From Hofstenia miamia (taxonomy: Eukaryota > Xenacoelomorpha > Acoela > Hofsteniidae), in the NCBI GenBank assembly GCA_900660155.1, contig CABFPE010000208.1, forward strand, positions 164,639-194,883: DNA of 30,245 nucleotides, in the 5' to 3' direction. The notes beneath the pieces were generated by a model. The model searched no databases, was not told the origin of the DNA, and worked only from the letters and a program-made list of their open reading frames with translations. The translations under genes were made by a program, and so were the position numbers. Shown in pieces: positions 18,574 to 27,914 of the stretch. Each line of letters starts with the position of its first letter. Positions within the stretch are counted from its first letter, which is position 1.

Positions 18574-18607
18574 AGAGTACTTTCGGTACTTACTGTACCA
18601 TCGTCAG
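18574..18607 (-). ncRNA. Hammerhead-ribozyme-like motif in PLE terminal repeat
   Basis: On the minus strand, the sense strand of the inverted PLE end, the order is CTGACGA (18607-18601), a T, a 5-bp helix GGTAC/GTACC with AGTAA loop (18599-18585), GAAA (18584-18581) and then G-TACT-CTC, which can give a one-base-pair helix III and a CUC cleavage triplet. PLEs are known to carry minimal type I hammerheads with very short helix III in their terminal repeats. Against it: an extra U sits between CUGANGA and helix II, and helix I is only a weak A/U pairing with an internal loop. It may be degenerate. Confidence 0.5.
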
Positions 18608-18616
18608 TCGAAAAAC

Positions 18617-18755
18617 AAAAATTATTTGATGGTACAATTATAAATTTACAAATCATTAATTAAACTAAAATAAGTGGAGAGTTTCTCTTCCTTAATATAT
18701 ACTGATTCTGCGATATTGGTGCATTTGTGTTTCATTAAAATATTAAAGTCAGATG
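18617..18755 (-). repeat. Inverted copy of the PLE 3' end (left arm)
   Basis: Read on the minus strand it encodes NILMKHKCTNIAESVYIKEE, the same C-terminal tail as the main copy (NILMKHKCTKIAESIYIKEE), then continues through TTTTAGTTTAATTAATG and AAATTTATAATTGTACCATC. Its partner arm is 20605-20765 on the plus strand. The left arm lacks 28 nt present in the right arm; the missing stretch is bounded by GAAAC on both sides, which suggests a deletion by short-repeat pairing. Confidence 0.9.
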
Positions 18756-20723
18756 ATAGAAAAAACCAAATTACGCCAAAAAAGAAAATTACCGCATTAA
18801 AGAATGTAATGCGAAAAGATAATACATTTACATTAAATAATACGGTAATTAATTTATCTGATCGAATTCTCACTAAAGAAGAAACGGCTTTATCTTTAGG
18901 AATGAAAATGTCATGGCCAAAAAGATTGATAAAAATTTAGCCAAAATTGAAACAGTTTATGCTTTCACAATTATTGAAATCAGAAAAAGCTAGTGAAATT
19001 GAATATGACGAACTGAAATTCAAAGTGAAATCAATATTTAATAATTACATAAACAAAAAATTTCGTGTTCCACCTGAATTAATAAAACTAAAAAATTTAA
19101 TTAAAGATCTAGACAAAGATAAAAGTATTTACATATCAAAATTTGATAAAGCCAATGTGATTGTCGTCCATAATAAACACAGATACATTGCATAAATGAA
19201 GAAAATCTTAGGTGATGATACAAAATTCAAAAAGGTTTTGCTAAATAAGAAGAAAACTAAAATTTCGATATTTCAATCTCGAAGATAAATTCAAGAAACC
19301 ACTTCTTCAAATGAAAAATTCGGGAGAAATCGACAAAGAGTATTATAATTGCTTTCATAACACTGGCTCTCAACCACCGAGACTATACGGTGTTTGCAAA
19401 ATACATAAAGATTCAACATCTCCGCCTTATAGACCTATTTTATCAATGGTTAATGCACACGTTTATAACTTATCTAAGTGGCTTGATGAAAAATTAAAGT
19501 CATTTATGCGTAAAGAATTTGTTCTTACTGATACTAATCAATTTATTAATGAAATTAAAGAATACGACATACATTCTTACATGGTTAGTTATGATGCAAA
19601 AAGTTTATTTACATCAATTCTAGTTAAGAACACGATTGACCATATAATATCGCTAACACCTGAATCAGCTTTTCCATTTACTAATGAAACACTTCGAAAG
19701 CTTTTATTATTAGCTTCATCAAACATTTACTTTTTGTTTGAAAATGAAGTGTATAACCAACATGATGGGATGGCGATGGGCTCTCCATTAGGTCCAAAGA
19801 TTGCGAATTTCGCAATAGATTTAATCGAAAAGACTTTTCTAAACTTAAGAAAACCACCAATTACAAACGTTATGTTGATGATAATTTTTGTTTGATGGAA
19901 AACGATGATCATGCATCAATTTTCTTTCATATATTAATTCGCAACAAAGTGAAATTAAATTTACTTGTGAATATGAAAAAGAAGAGTCAATAACTTTTTA
20001 GATGCAACATTGAAGAAAACATCAATGGGATTTGAAATATCTGCTTTTAGAAAACCTACTAACACCGGATTATATATACCATTTCAATCATACTGTGATA
20101 ATAAATATAAAAATTCAATTCCGAAAAACTTGTTTAGAAAAGCTGTTTTACTATCATCTAACTACAATGTACTTACAAAGGCTTTTGATAAAAAATTTGA
20201 AAATCTAAGATCTAATGGGTATCCCGAAAAATTATTGCAAAAAACATCAAAAGAAGCTCTAACATCCTCTTCATTAAAATACAATTCACAAGAACACAAA
20301 GATAATATATTTTGGAAAATACCTTTTATTAAACCGCACGAATCACGTCTTAAGAAATCTATATATAATTTAAATAAAAAACTAAGGAAATCAAGAATTA
20401 TACCAATGTTAAATTCGGAAAAAAAATCAAATATAATTCGTAACAAAGATCCAATTCAAAAACCTTTGGTTTCATCAATTGTTTATAAATATAATTGTCA
20501 GAAGTGTGAAACCAAAAGACATTTGAAGACACGAATTCAAGAACATCTCTATGGATACTTACAATCCGAAATTTATATGCACTCAAAAATATATAAAGCA
20601 TCAACATCTGACATTAATATTTTAATGAAACACAAATGCACCAAGATCGCAGAATCAATATATATTAAGGAAGAGAAACCTAATTTAAATACAAAGTGTC
20701 ATGAAACTCTTCACTTATTTTAG
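18756..20723 (+). pseudogene. PLE reverse transcriptase/endonuclease remnant
   Basis: Pieces in order: LNNTVINLSDRILTKEETAL (about 18832), SIYISKFDKANVIVV (DKG-type PLE motif, about 19123), PPRLYGVCKIHKD (19374) with YRPILSMVNA, RT motif A SYDAKSLFTSI, motif B HDGMAMGSPLGPKIANFAID (about 19758) and motif C YVDDN (19871-19885). Then come FLDATLKK, AFRKPTNTGLYIPF and a C-terminal YKYNCQKCETKRHLKTRIQE. Stops near 18938 and 19193 and a frame break near 19826-19832, just before YVDD, disrupt it. The C-terminal GIY-YIG region lacks the YIG segment between the Cys pair and KRHLKTRI. It ends at TAG 20721-20723. Confidence 0.9.
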
Positions 20724-20765
20724 TTTAATTAATGTTTTTTTAAATTTATAATTTTACCACCAAAT
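20605..20765 (+). repeat. PLE 3' end (right arm of inverted repeat)
   Basis: Plus-strand partner of 18617-18755. It covers the last codons, the stop and about 40 nt after it, up to ACCACCAAAT. Similarity stops where TA-rich DNA begins, so the sequence carrying the ribozyme-like motif in the left arm is absent here. Confidence 0.88.
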
Positions 20766-20767
20766 AT

Positions 20768-23700
20768 ATATATTAACTGAGAGTGAATGTTGTGTAATGG
20801 TTGTGCCAAATATTCAGTTGAAATCCTAAAAAATGCGTTATTTAATATTTTCTAACGTTATGCTCTAAACTATTCTAAAGATGTGTTATATTGAAAGTAA
20901 ATGAGTTGCTCATTTAAAATTTGCATTAAATTAGCTATTTTCTAGAGATTCTCTAGTTGCAATATTTTTCTAAACCCAAAGTAATTATTAAATAATTATT
21001 TTGCGGTTAGTGTTTACAAAAAAATTATCGAATATTATTTAAAATAATCAACCGATAATTGACTGGGGATCTGATTACTAATATTGAGCACGGCTTTTAA
21101 AAATAAGCTATTAATAGAACCCGAAAATGGCACTTAAAATCATGAAAATGGCGCCAAATGTGACACTTATAAATGGGCATTAAATGGTATTAAGAAACGG
21201 CCATTAAAAATTGAATTAAAGATTCATTTATAACTCTACAGAGCTCTCGAGCCCACCAACGTTAAAAACCTGTCATTTAGTGCAATATAATTTATGAGAA
21301 TGATATCCACAACTCTTAATACAAATTACTTATACTGCTATAAGAACCAATAAAATGACTAGACATTCTCGGCAAAAAAAGTGTAATTGTTTAAAAAACA
21401 AAGCTCTTTATAAAAGATATTGCATTTTAAATATAGAATGCCATCCACCACCTGAATGCTAAGCTATATTAAGCATAATATGAAAGGTACGGCACATATT
21501 TATATATTCACATTTAAAAATAGCCACTAACTTTTTATAATCACAATATTTAATGATTGCAAAAATTTCCATTTTTACGACAACTTCTCGAAATAAATAA
21601 TAAATCTTAAATTTTCTCATTCAAAAGAAATTCCACGAAACTAAAAAAATTCCAATCCTATTTTAGTTAATAACAAAGAAAAATCGAAAAGCGTGTAATT
21701 TACAAAACAAATAATGTTAATCTACTACTTAATTGTCGTTAAAGAATTTCGTTCAATGATTAAATTAAATAGTTTCTGTTGTTGACAATGCTTTGTTAAA
21801 AACAATCAAATTAATAAGAAATAAAGAACTTGTTGTTTAGAATTTCATTGCATCAATGGCAGTATATTAATAATTTCACACGAGCTTAAAATTTACTACC
21901 TAAAAATAAAATTTAACAAGCCATTTTGAGTATTTGGCGAAAAATATGATGGTCGTTTAAGTACTCAGATAAGCATGATTATTCCATTGATTAAATTTTA
22001 GTTAAAATTTTTTCACTGAGATTTTTCGAGAATCGGGAAAAATTGCTGTAATTAGTTTTAAGCATGCTGACTAAGTGAAAAATTTAATTTTCAGTTTGCC
22101 AACAATTATTTGTAGTGAAAATTTATAAATTTAGAAATTGCCACCAATACCTATACAGAATATTATATGAATATGATAATTGAATATATTGTAAATTTTT
22201 AGTTAAATAATTCATTGTTCACATTTAAAGATATTGTTATGTGCATATCGGGAGTTTTCGTTGTTGTTGATAACGAGGGTTTGGCTATTCTCCCTCGTGA
22301 ATGAAGTGAATAAATGTTGCAAAAGCTCTGTAGTAATTGATCACTCCTTACTTTTGCAAAAATTTCGCTTATATTGTGTTAGATAAATTAATTCTTCAGT
22401 AGGGTACAATTTTTTTCTTGTTTTAATAAATGGAATACATTGATATTGTCGTAAATGGATGCAGCTTTTCTCATTAGAACTTCGAGAATTGACTGCGGCT
22501 CGATTCGATGCGAAATACTTTGTTAAAAATTTATGCACCTCAACTTTGCGTTGAATATTTGAAAGCTACTTTTCAAATAAATTTGAATAAGTTCCCTCCT
22601 ATAACAAAGATAGTGTAGAATGTATTGGTTTGTTGATGAATACCTCACTTTGTTTTATATAAGAAAATTGAGAGACACATAAATGTGATGTTCATGTTGC
22701 TACATTTTGTTGATGAAAATAGCACTTACTTTAAACTTATTCTACAATATGGAATTTTGTGATATGGATGCACTACTTCGAACCTATCTCGTTCAACTGA
22801 ACTCTCTTTGAGCTGGTTAAGTATGACATTGAAAATTAAAAAGGGAGGGAAAGCTGAATAGCTAAATTGGTCAATAATCTCATCCAAATTACAAATAGTA
22901 CTAGTCAAGATAACTTAAAATTTATTGAGATCTCCAATTCCTAACTCATTTGATCTCATCAGGTATTAACATAAACGGCAAACAAATCCCGTTTAAATAT
23001 ATTTCTTAGAGCATACTTCTAATAAATTTTTCCAAACGTCATTATATTTTTTCAAACTAATCTTTCATCATAAGCTCACCAATAAATATGTAATGGGTTG
23101 TTTTCCTAATAATGTTGACTTAAACTATTTTTGATGGATTTTACTTTAAGTAGTATTTATGAAATATCTTAATGGTTTCATTTATATATCATAATCAAGG
23201 TTATTGAAAATTCAAATTTGAAATAGTGGTGTTCAACACCACATCTAAGTATTATGTAATTAATTTTTTAATTTAGTTTTTCCGACTAAGTTTCAACATA
23301 TTTATCCAATTTTAGTGAAAATAAAATAATGCTATAGATTTGATATATGAAACGAAATTTTCTAATTTCTGTTTAACTGGTAAGAAAAATTTTTGTCGGA
23401 ATGTTAAACACGTTTTAAATTTTCTAACGGAAAAGCTAAAATTTTGTCGAAAACAGTCATTGCTATTTTAAATTTCAATTCTTGCAAGGATTCTATTTAC
23501 AGAGAATCCCAACAATAGGCAATTTCAAACATACATAAAAAGCCACTTTAAGTAATCGAGGAAAGCACTTGATTGTTTTGGATAATGTAAGATTCTATCA
23601 CTGTGACGAGATGTCTGCAAGACGAATGTTGTAGTAATTTTACTACACTTTTATCCACTCACAAGATTAAAATTCTATTTAAAACGGCTTTTCTATTAGG

Positions 23701-23975
23701 TCAAAAGCAGCAACCGGAACGTAGCTTGTCGAATATATTGAATATATTAAATGTGGCTTTTGTATTGTTGCCAATTGGCGCTTTATTTTTGCAACTCGGC
23801 AGTTATTGTTGCACTTGGCTTTGTATTAATATTGATGTAATTTTGAAGCAATTGAATTTAATGATTTGCTACTGTAGTTACATTACATCAATAAACTTTA
23901 TGTAATATTATTCTATTTAATTCTTCTGCAAGTACTTATTTACATAATTAATTATTAGTGTTATTTAAGATTAAT
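20768..23975. other. AT-rich intergenic DNA
   Basis: About 3.2 kb with scattered short ORFs of the size expected by chance. One ORF at 23603-23905 just upstream of the TMEM35-like gene is hydrophobic but starts with GTG and shows no recognisable domain. The promoter and 5' UTR of the TMEM35-like gene should lie at its right end, but no TATA-type element stands out from the general AT background. Confidence 0.5.
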
Positions 23976-24494
23976 ATGGTAGCCACGAGTGTGAAGATTT
24001 TATCGGCAATTCTAGGAATATACTTTGGATTTATTGGTTACTGTAAATTGTCTTCTGGGATTAGTTATGACATGCATAAAAGTTTACGTGATGATCATAA
24101 AGAACTATTCAAAAAAAGTTTTTTCAAGATTGTTGTTCAAAAGCAATTAGGCGTCGAGTGGATGAAGCCTTCTGTTTATCGCAAGCTTATGGGTACCACT
24201 GAATTAGTTTCTGGAGGAATCATGTTAGCTGTATTCCTTCCAAGTATAATTCCAAACATTGCCAATGTTCTTTTGCTATTGGGATATTTCGATTATCTTT
24301 TAAGTCGAATTTTATCTGGACATGGCTTTGACAAATCAGGTAGTACATTTGTGTTCATTATTTTATTGTCTTGTCGTATACTCCTTGTACTTTTAACTCG
24401 TCAAAAAAATGACAAAGAAAAGGAGGCTGCTAAGGGTGAATCGGATAGCTATGAATCAGACGAAGAGCATGATGCTGTGAAAAAAGATCAATAA
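23976..24494 (+). CDS. TMEM35: TMEM35/NACHO-family membrane protein
   Basis: A complete 172-codon ORF in one exon. TMEM35A (NACHO) is an ER membrane chaperone needed for assembly of nicotinic acetylcholine receptors; TMEM35B is a related protein. The family pattern is visible: first membrane helix ILGIYFGFIGYCKL (human type LFFVFMGTIKL) at residues about 8-25, an LRDDHKELFKK segment, GTTELVSGGIMLAV at about 73-86, a third helix around 94-112, and a last helix ending FVFIILLSCRILL (about 125-137). An acidic, charged tail follows, ending KKDQ. The ATG at 23976 has A at -3 and G at +4; the reading frame extends upstream only to a GTG. ATTAAA at 24576-24581 may be the poly(A) signal. Length is close to the human protein (167 aa). 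TMEM35A versus TMEM35B was not resolved. Confidence 0.85.
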   Translation: MVATSVKILSAILGIYFGFIGYCKLSSGISYDMHKSLRDDHKELFKKSFFKIVVQKQLGVEWMKPSVYRKLMGTTELVSGGIMLAVFLPSIIPNIANVLLLLGYFDYLLSRILSGHGFDKSGSTFVFIILLSCRILLVLLTRQKNDKEKEAAKGESDSYESDEEHDAVKKDQ

Positions 24495-24575
24495 TTTTGA
24501 ATATATGCACGCAAGCTAAGTTATCGTACGTTGATTTTGTATTTCTTTCAAAAGTTGGTTTTTATACATTTGTAC

Positions 24576-24581
24576 ATTAAA
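24576..24581 (+). promoter_or_regulatory. Possible poly(A) signal (ATTAAA)
   Basis: The common variant hexamer ATTAAA lies 82 nt after the stop of the TMEM35-like gene. In DNA this AT-rich such hexamers occur often by chance, so it is only a candidate. Confidence 0.35.
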
Positions 24582-25404
24582 ATATATTCTTTTTATAAAG
24601 TATTTCCTTTTCCATGAGTTTATGTAATATAGTAGTTGTGTGTATTTTACTTTTATAATATCAATAATACATTTAAGATGTGATAACCTTTATAAAATAT
24701 AGATAAACATCCATATTCTCATCATAAATCTGCAGATGTAAACGTAGTTGCATTGTAGAGGTCAGTATATTCATAAATTTAATGTCTATCAGGGAAGAGC
24801 TCCGACTCATCACCATAAGCAGACATATTGTTTAGCTTAATGAACAAGCAGTGCGTTCTCTTTGGGAGGTAGTCAATTAGATGTTCTGAGTGACTTCATC
24901 TTCCGGTATAAGTTTACATCAGGTAATTTGATCTAGTTCAATGTCACAATAGTTTTCAATAGTGGCAAATTTCATCCATAGTTAAGTCTGGTAAAAACAA
25001 GTGGGTTTTACAGTGTTTTAAAATTCTGCTTTTTGAAAACCCAAATACCAGTACTTAAATTTTAAAATCGAATATAATGTGTTCATTGAACATTTTGTTG
25101 AAGTGAGTTTTAAAATTTAGTTTGCAATCAAATTCAATTCCAAGAATTCTGATTGTGCATACTCATTCAATTTTAGTTATGCCCAATGCAAGTGCATTCA
25201 TATCTTCATTCTTCCGATAAAAAATACGATTACCCTTGATTTCTGGCTATTGATGCAGAATTTTTTATCGCATATTGATTCTTAGATCACTTATAATTGA
25301 TGTTTTACATCCCCAAAGGTAAAAGTACGGGCTTCTAAGGTACTAGCATACGAGCTCTGAACGGAATTGCTGTTAAATGATCTTAACCTTTAGAACAAAG
25401 ATAC
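24582..25404. other. AT-rich intergenic DNA
   Basis: Nothing recognised between the TMEM35-like gene and the abrupt change to C/T-rich, coding-like sequence at about 25405, where the LINE fragment begins. Confidence 0.5.
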
Positions 25405-25943
25405 CATTATCCCTCTGCTTTGCCAGGGTTTCACCTCCCTGTCCTGTTCACTCCAGTCTTCTAACATCAGTCCTTCCAATGTTGCCTTGTCATCCTTGTC
25501 AGACTCCCTTGCTAAACTTACCTCCTATATCTCGTCCATTTCAACTCAAATGTTCTCCTACAGTTCTTCCGCCTCACCTACCATTCCCGATCGTCCCAAT
25601 CATCCTGCCCCACGTTCTGCTCCTGCTGCTCCCTCTCCTGTGCCGTCACATGCCCCTGAACAGTCTTTGTACTAGCTCATCCTGTCAACTGCTTGCTGTT
25701 CTGATTAGTTCTCTTCATCAGCCTTCTCATAAAGCTCACATCTATGTCGGCCGTTTTTCTAATTCTATTTCTGCTTCTGATGTTGCTGGTCACCTCCGTT
25801 GCTCCTCACTCCATTTTGATGACGTCCTTCCCATTCCACCACATACGGATTCTCCATTCGCCTCCTTCCATATTGTCTGTAATCAAGAGTCTCATCATGC
25901 TCTCATGGATCCTAAAGTGTGGTCAAATGGCCTCTTTATCTGA
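25377..25943 (+). pseudogene. LINE ORF1 remnant (copy A)
   Basis: One frame ends AHIYVGRFSNSISASDVAGH, ASFHIVCNQESHHALMDPKV and WSNGLFI. This fits the C-terminal RRM-like domain of ORF1 proteins in Jockey-like LINEs (lfVsr....t..dv..yL...asF.i.v......l..p..WP.G). Another frame holds SLSDSLAKLTSYISSISTQM, probably the coiled segment that should precede it, so at least one frameshift separates the two. The first codons, from 25377 to about 25404, may be host sequence. Confidence 0.65.
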
Positions 25944-26049
25944 TACTATCGTCTCTCAGATACTGAGCGCAAATCTTTGTCCCTGCTGTTGTGATGCTTC
26001 TCGTTGTAATTGACTACCTGCACCTCCTAGCTTGGAACTTACTCCTCAT

Positions 26050-27174
26050 CCCAACTTTGGTTACTTTTTTTTGCTCGCCAATGCTCACAATCTGGTCTCA
26101 TTAAACCGTTGTCTCCGTTTTTACAACTTCTTCTTGCAGTATCCTGTTGACTTCATTTTCATTACTGAAACCTGGCTTGATCCTTCTGTTCCAGACTGTT
26201 GTTTTTCCTAACTCCGCGCTTAAAGTTCTCTCCCATATCAATCGCTCTAATGGCCGCCATTGTGGTGTTCTCATTGCCTCATATCGCCCTAACCTTGACC
26301 TCCACCCCTCTCCTTTGATTTCTGTGCTGTGCTGTTGTTCTCGGTGATCACATTGTTTCTCTTCTCTGTGTTTACAACCCCCTTTCCAAGAGACGTTTTC
26401 GAACCCCTCTTGTTGATTTTTCATCCATGCTTGAGTACTCTCTCTCGTAAACGTGGATTTCCCACTCCTCCTCATCTGTGGTAACTTCAACCTTCCTAAT
26501 GTTTACTGGAATGCTCTTGACTCTAATGACACCTATGAATCCGCTGTTCTGGAACTTTTTGCTTCCTTCTCTCTTGAACAACTTGTATTTTCTCCTACTT
26601 CCCGCTCCTCCCTCCTTCACTTGGCTTTGTGCTCTCACCCTGATAGTATCTTTGACACCTCTGTGGTTCCTGTCGGATTAAACTGTCTGATCACTTATTT
26701 GTACGCTTCAACCTGTATGTCAATTCTATTACCCCATCTGCTTTTCCTGCTGCTCCTCAATATGCTCAATCTAACAGTGACTTTGTCTCTCTAAATACTG
26801 CTCTCACTCTTCTTCATTCCCTATTTTAATTACTCTTTCTCTGCTGATGACTGGTACACCTTCCTTCACAGAGTTATTTCATCCTTTGTTCCTCTGAATA
26901 AACTCGAATCTTTTACAGTTCTTCTGATTCTTCGAAACTCTCTTCTCTCACAGAAGACGTCATCAACTTCATGGAACTTGACAAAATCTCTCAACCATCC
27001 AGCTTCTCATCTGGATCTTTTCAAGACTCATATTCTTTCTTGCGTTCCCTTCATTCCAAACCTCACCTCCCCAGCTTAAAATGGAACTATCTTTCCACTC
27101 ACTCAGATCTGGAGAAAGCTGATCTCTTCAATGCCTGGTCCACCTGCCACCTCCCCGCTGATTCGCCTATGTGA
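26050..27174 (+). pseudogene. LINE ORF2 endonuclease remnant (copy A)
   Basis: Spread over several frames, the apurinic-type endonuclease motifs appear in order: FIFITETWLD (about 26152-26181, catalytic Glu), LLICGNFNLPNVYW (about 26470) where the normal GDFN reads GNFN, and SDH (26686-26694) with HLFVRF. Further fragments (DWYTFLHRVISSFVPL near 26850, FMELDKISQPSSFSSG at about 26968) belong to the linker before the reverse transcriptase. A stop follows at about 27174. Frameshifts and the Asp-to-Asn change mark it as dead. Confidence 0.85.
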
Positions 27175-27194
27175 CATGATATTTCCTCCCTCAG

Positions 27195-27455
27195 TCTGTC
27201 CTCAACTCATCCTGTCTACTGTACGTTAATGACACTGCGATTTTCAATTTTGGTAGATCGATAGCCTTCAATATTACCTCTGATCTTGAGCTTTTGGCCA
27301 CTTGGTCTTCCATTAACCATTTTGATTTTAGTCCAACCAAGAAATTTGGCATTTCCTTTTCCGTATCTCCTCCTTCTGATCTTCCTCTTCCTGTGAACTT
27401 TTCTCCTCGGCATACTCATTTTGGAGTTCAACTTGCTAACTTTAACAATGCCTAT
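27195..27455 (+). pseudogene. LINE reverse transcriptase C-terminal remnant (copy A)
   Basis: After an internal deletion the sequence resumes at LLYVNDTAIFNFG (27216 on), the RT catalytic box with the second position of YxDD changed (YVND), then LELLATWSSINHFDFSPTKK and PRHTHFGVQL. Most of the finger and palm RT motifs are missing between this and the stop near 27174. Confidence 0.8.
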
Positions 27456-27914
27456 TATTTTTCCCTACTTGATGCTTATTCAAATCGCAAACTTTTATCC
27501 AACATAATTTCAAATATTTATTTCTGTAGCAAGTTTTATACTAAAGATAAGACATTTAAATTTTTAGTCCTTTCGTCTCTTCGTCCTTTAAACGCAAGAG
27601 ATAAACTGCGGTAAAAGGGACATACCATACTGTGAATTACACAAAAAAACACCAACAAGTTGAATAAATTTTTGCTACGTATACATTCAAATACAGTACA
27701 TACAGGCGGTAACCAAAACTTTGTGGGGTAGGCGTTGTTCACTAACACAGCCTTGATTCACCTGGGCATACTCTCAATACCTTCGCATATGCTTCATCAA
27801 TTGTCTCAGTGCACCGTACCAGATTTATCTCGTCTTTCAATTCAATAATTGCCATAAATTTTTAATAGATAGTGCTAAAGTCCAGACTGTTTGGAGGCTT
27901 TTTCAACACCGCAA
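27456..27914. other. Host or unclassified DNA between LINE copies
   Basis: Composition returns to AT-rich. Only short ORFs. It separates the plus-strand copy A from the 3' tail of the minus-strand copy B and may include the target site of copy B. Confidence 0.4.

Larger units (their letters stand above)
18542..20767 (+). mobile_element. Decayed Penelope-like retroelement
   Basis: Penelope-like elements encode a telomerase-related reverse transcriptase, usually followed by a GIY-YIG endonuclease. Here an inverted copy of the element's own 3' end (18617-18755, minus strand) is joined to a 5'-truncated plus-strand copy (about 18756-20767). Such inverted terminal arrangements are common for PLEs. 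Both outer edges abut TA-rich sequence (about 18529-18547 and 20764-20773). The coding part has several frameshifts and stops, so the element is inactive. Confidence 0.9.
25405..27455 (+). mobile_element. Non-LTR retrotransposon, copy A (plus strand)
   Basis: A long, damaged copy of an APE-type LINE. It starts in ORF1, continues through the ORF2 endonuclease and then jumps, by a deletion, to the end of the reverse transcriptase. It is clearly more GC-rich than the flanking DNA. The 5' border is set by the composition change and the 3' border by loss of similarity to copy B after GGAGTTCAACTTGCT, so both are approximate. No 3' tail is attached. Confidence 0.85.

Noticed and set aside
23603..23905. 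100-codon hydrophobic ORF upstream of the TMEM35-like gene
   Set aside because: It begins with GTG, has no recognisable domain, and its length is expected by chance about twice in a window of this base composition.
26101..26490. 129-codon minus-strand ORF
   Set aside because: It is antisense to the LINE copy A endonuclease, whose motifs are on the plus strand.
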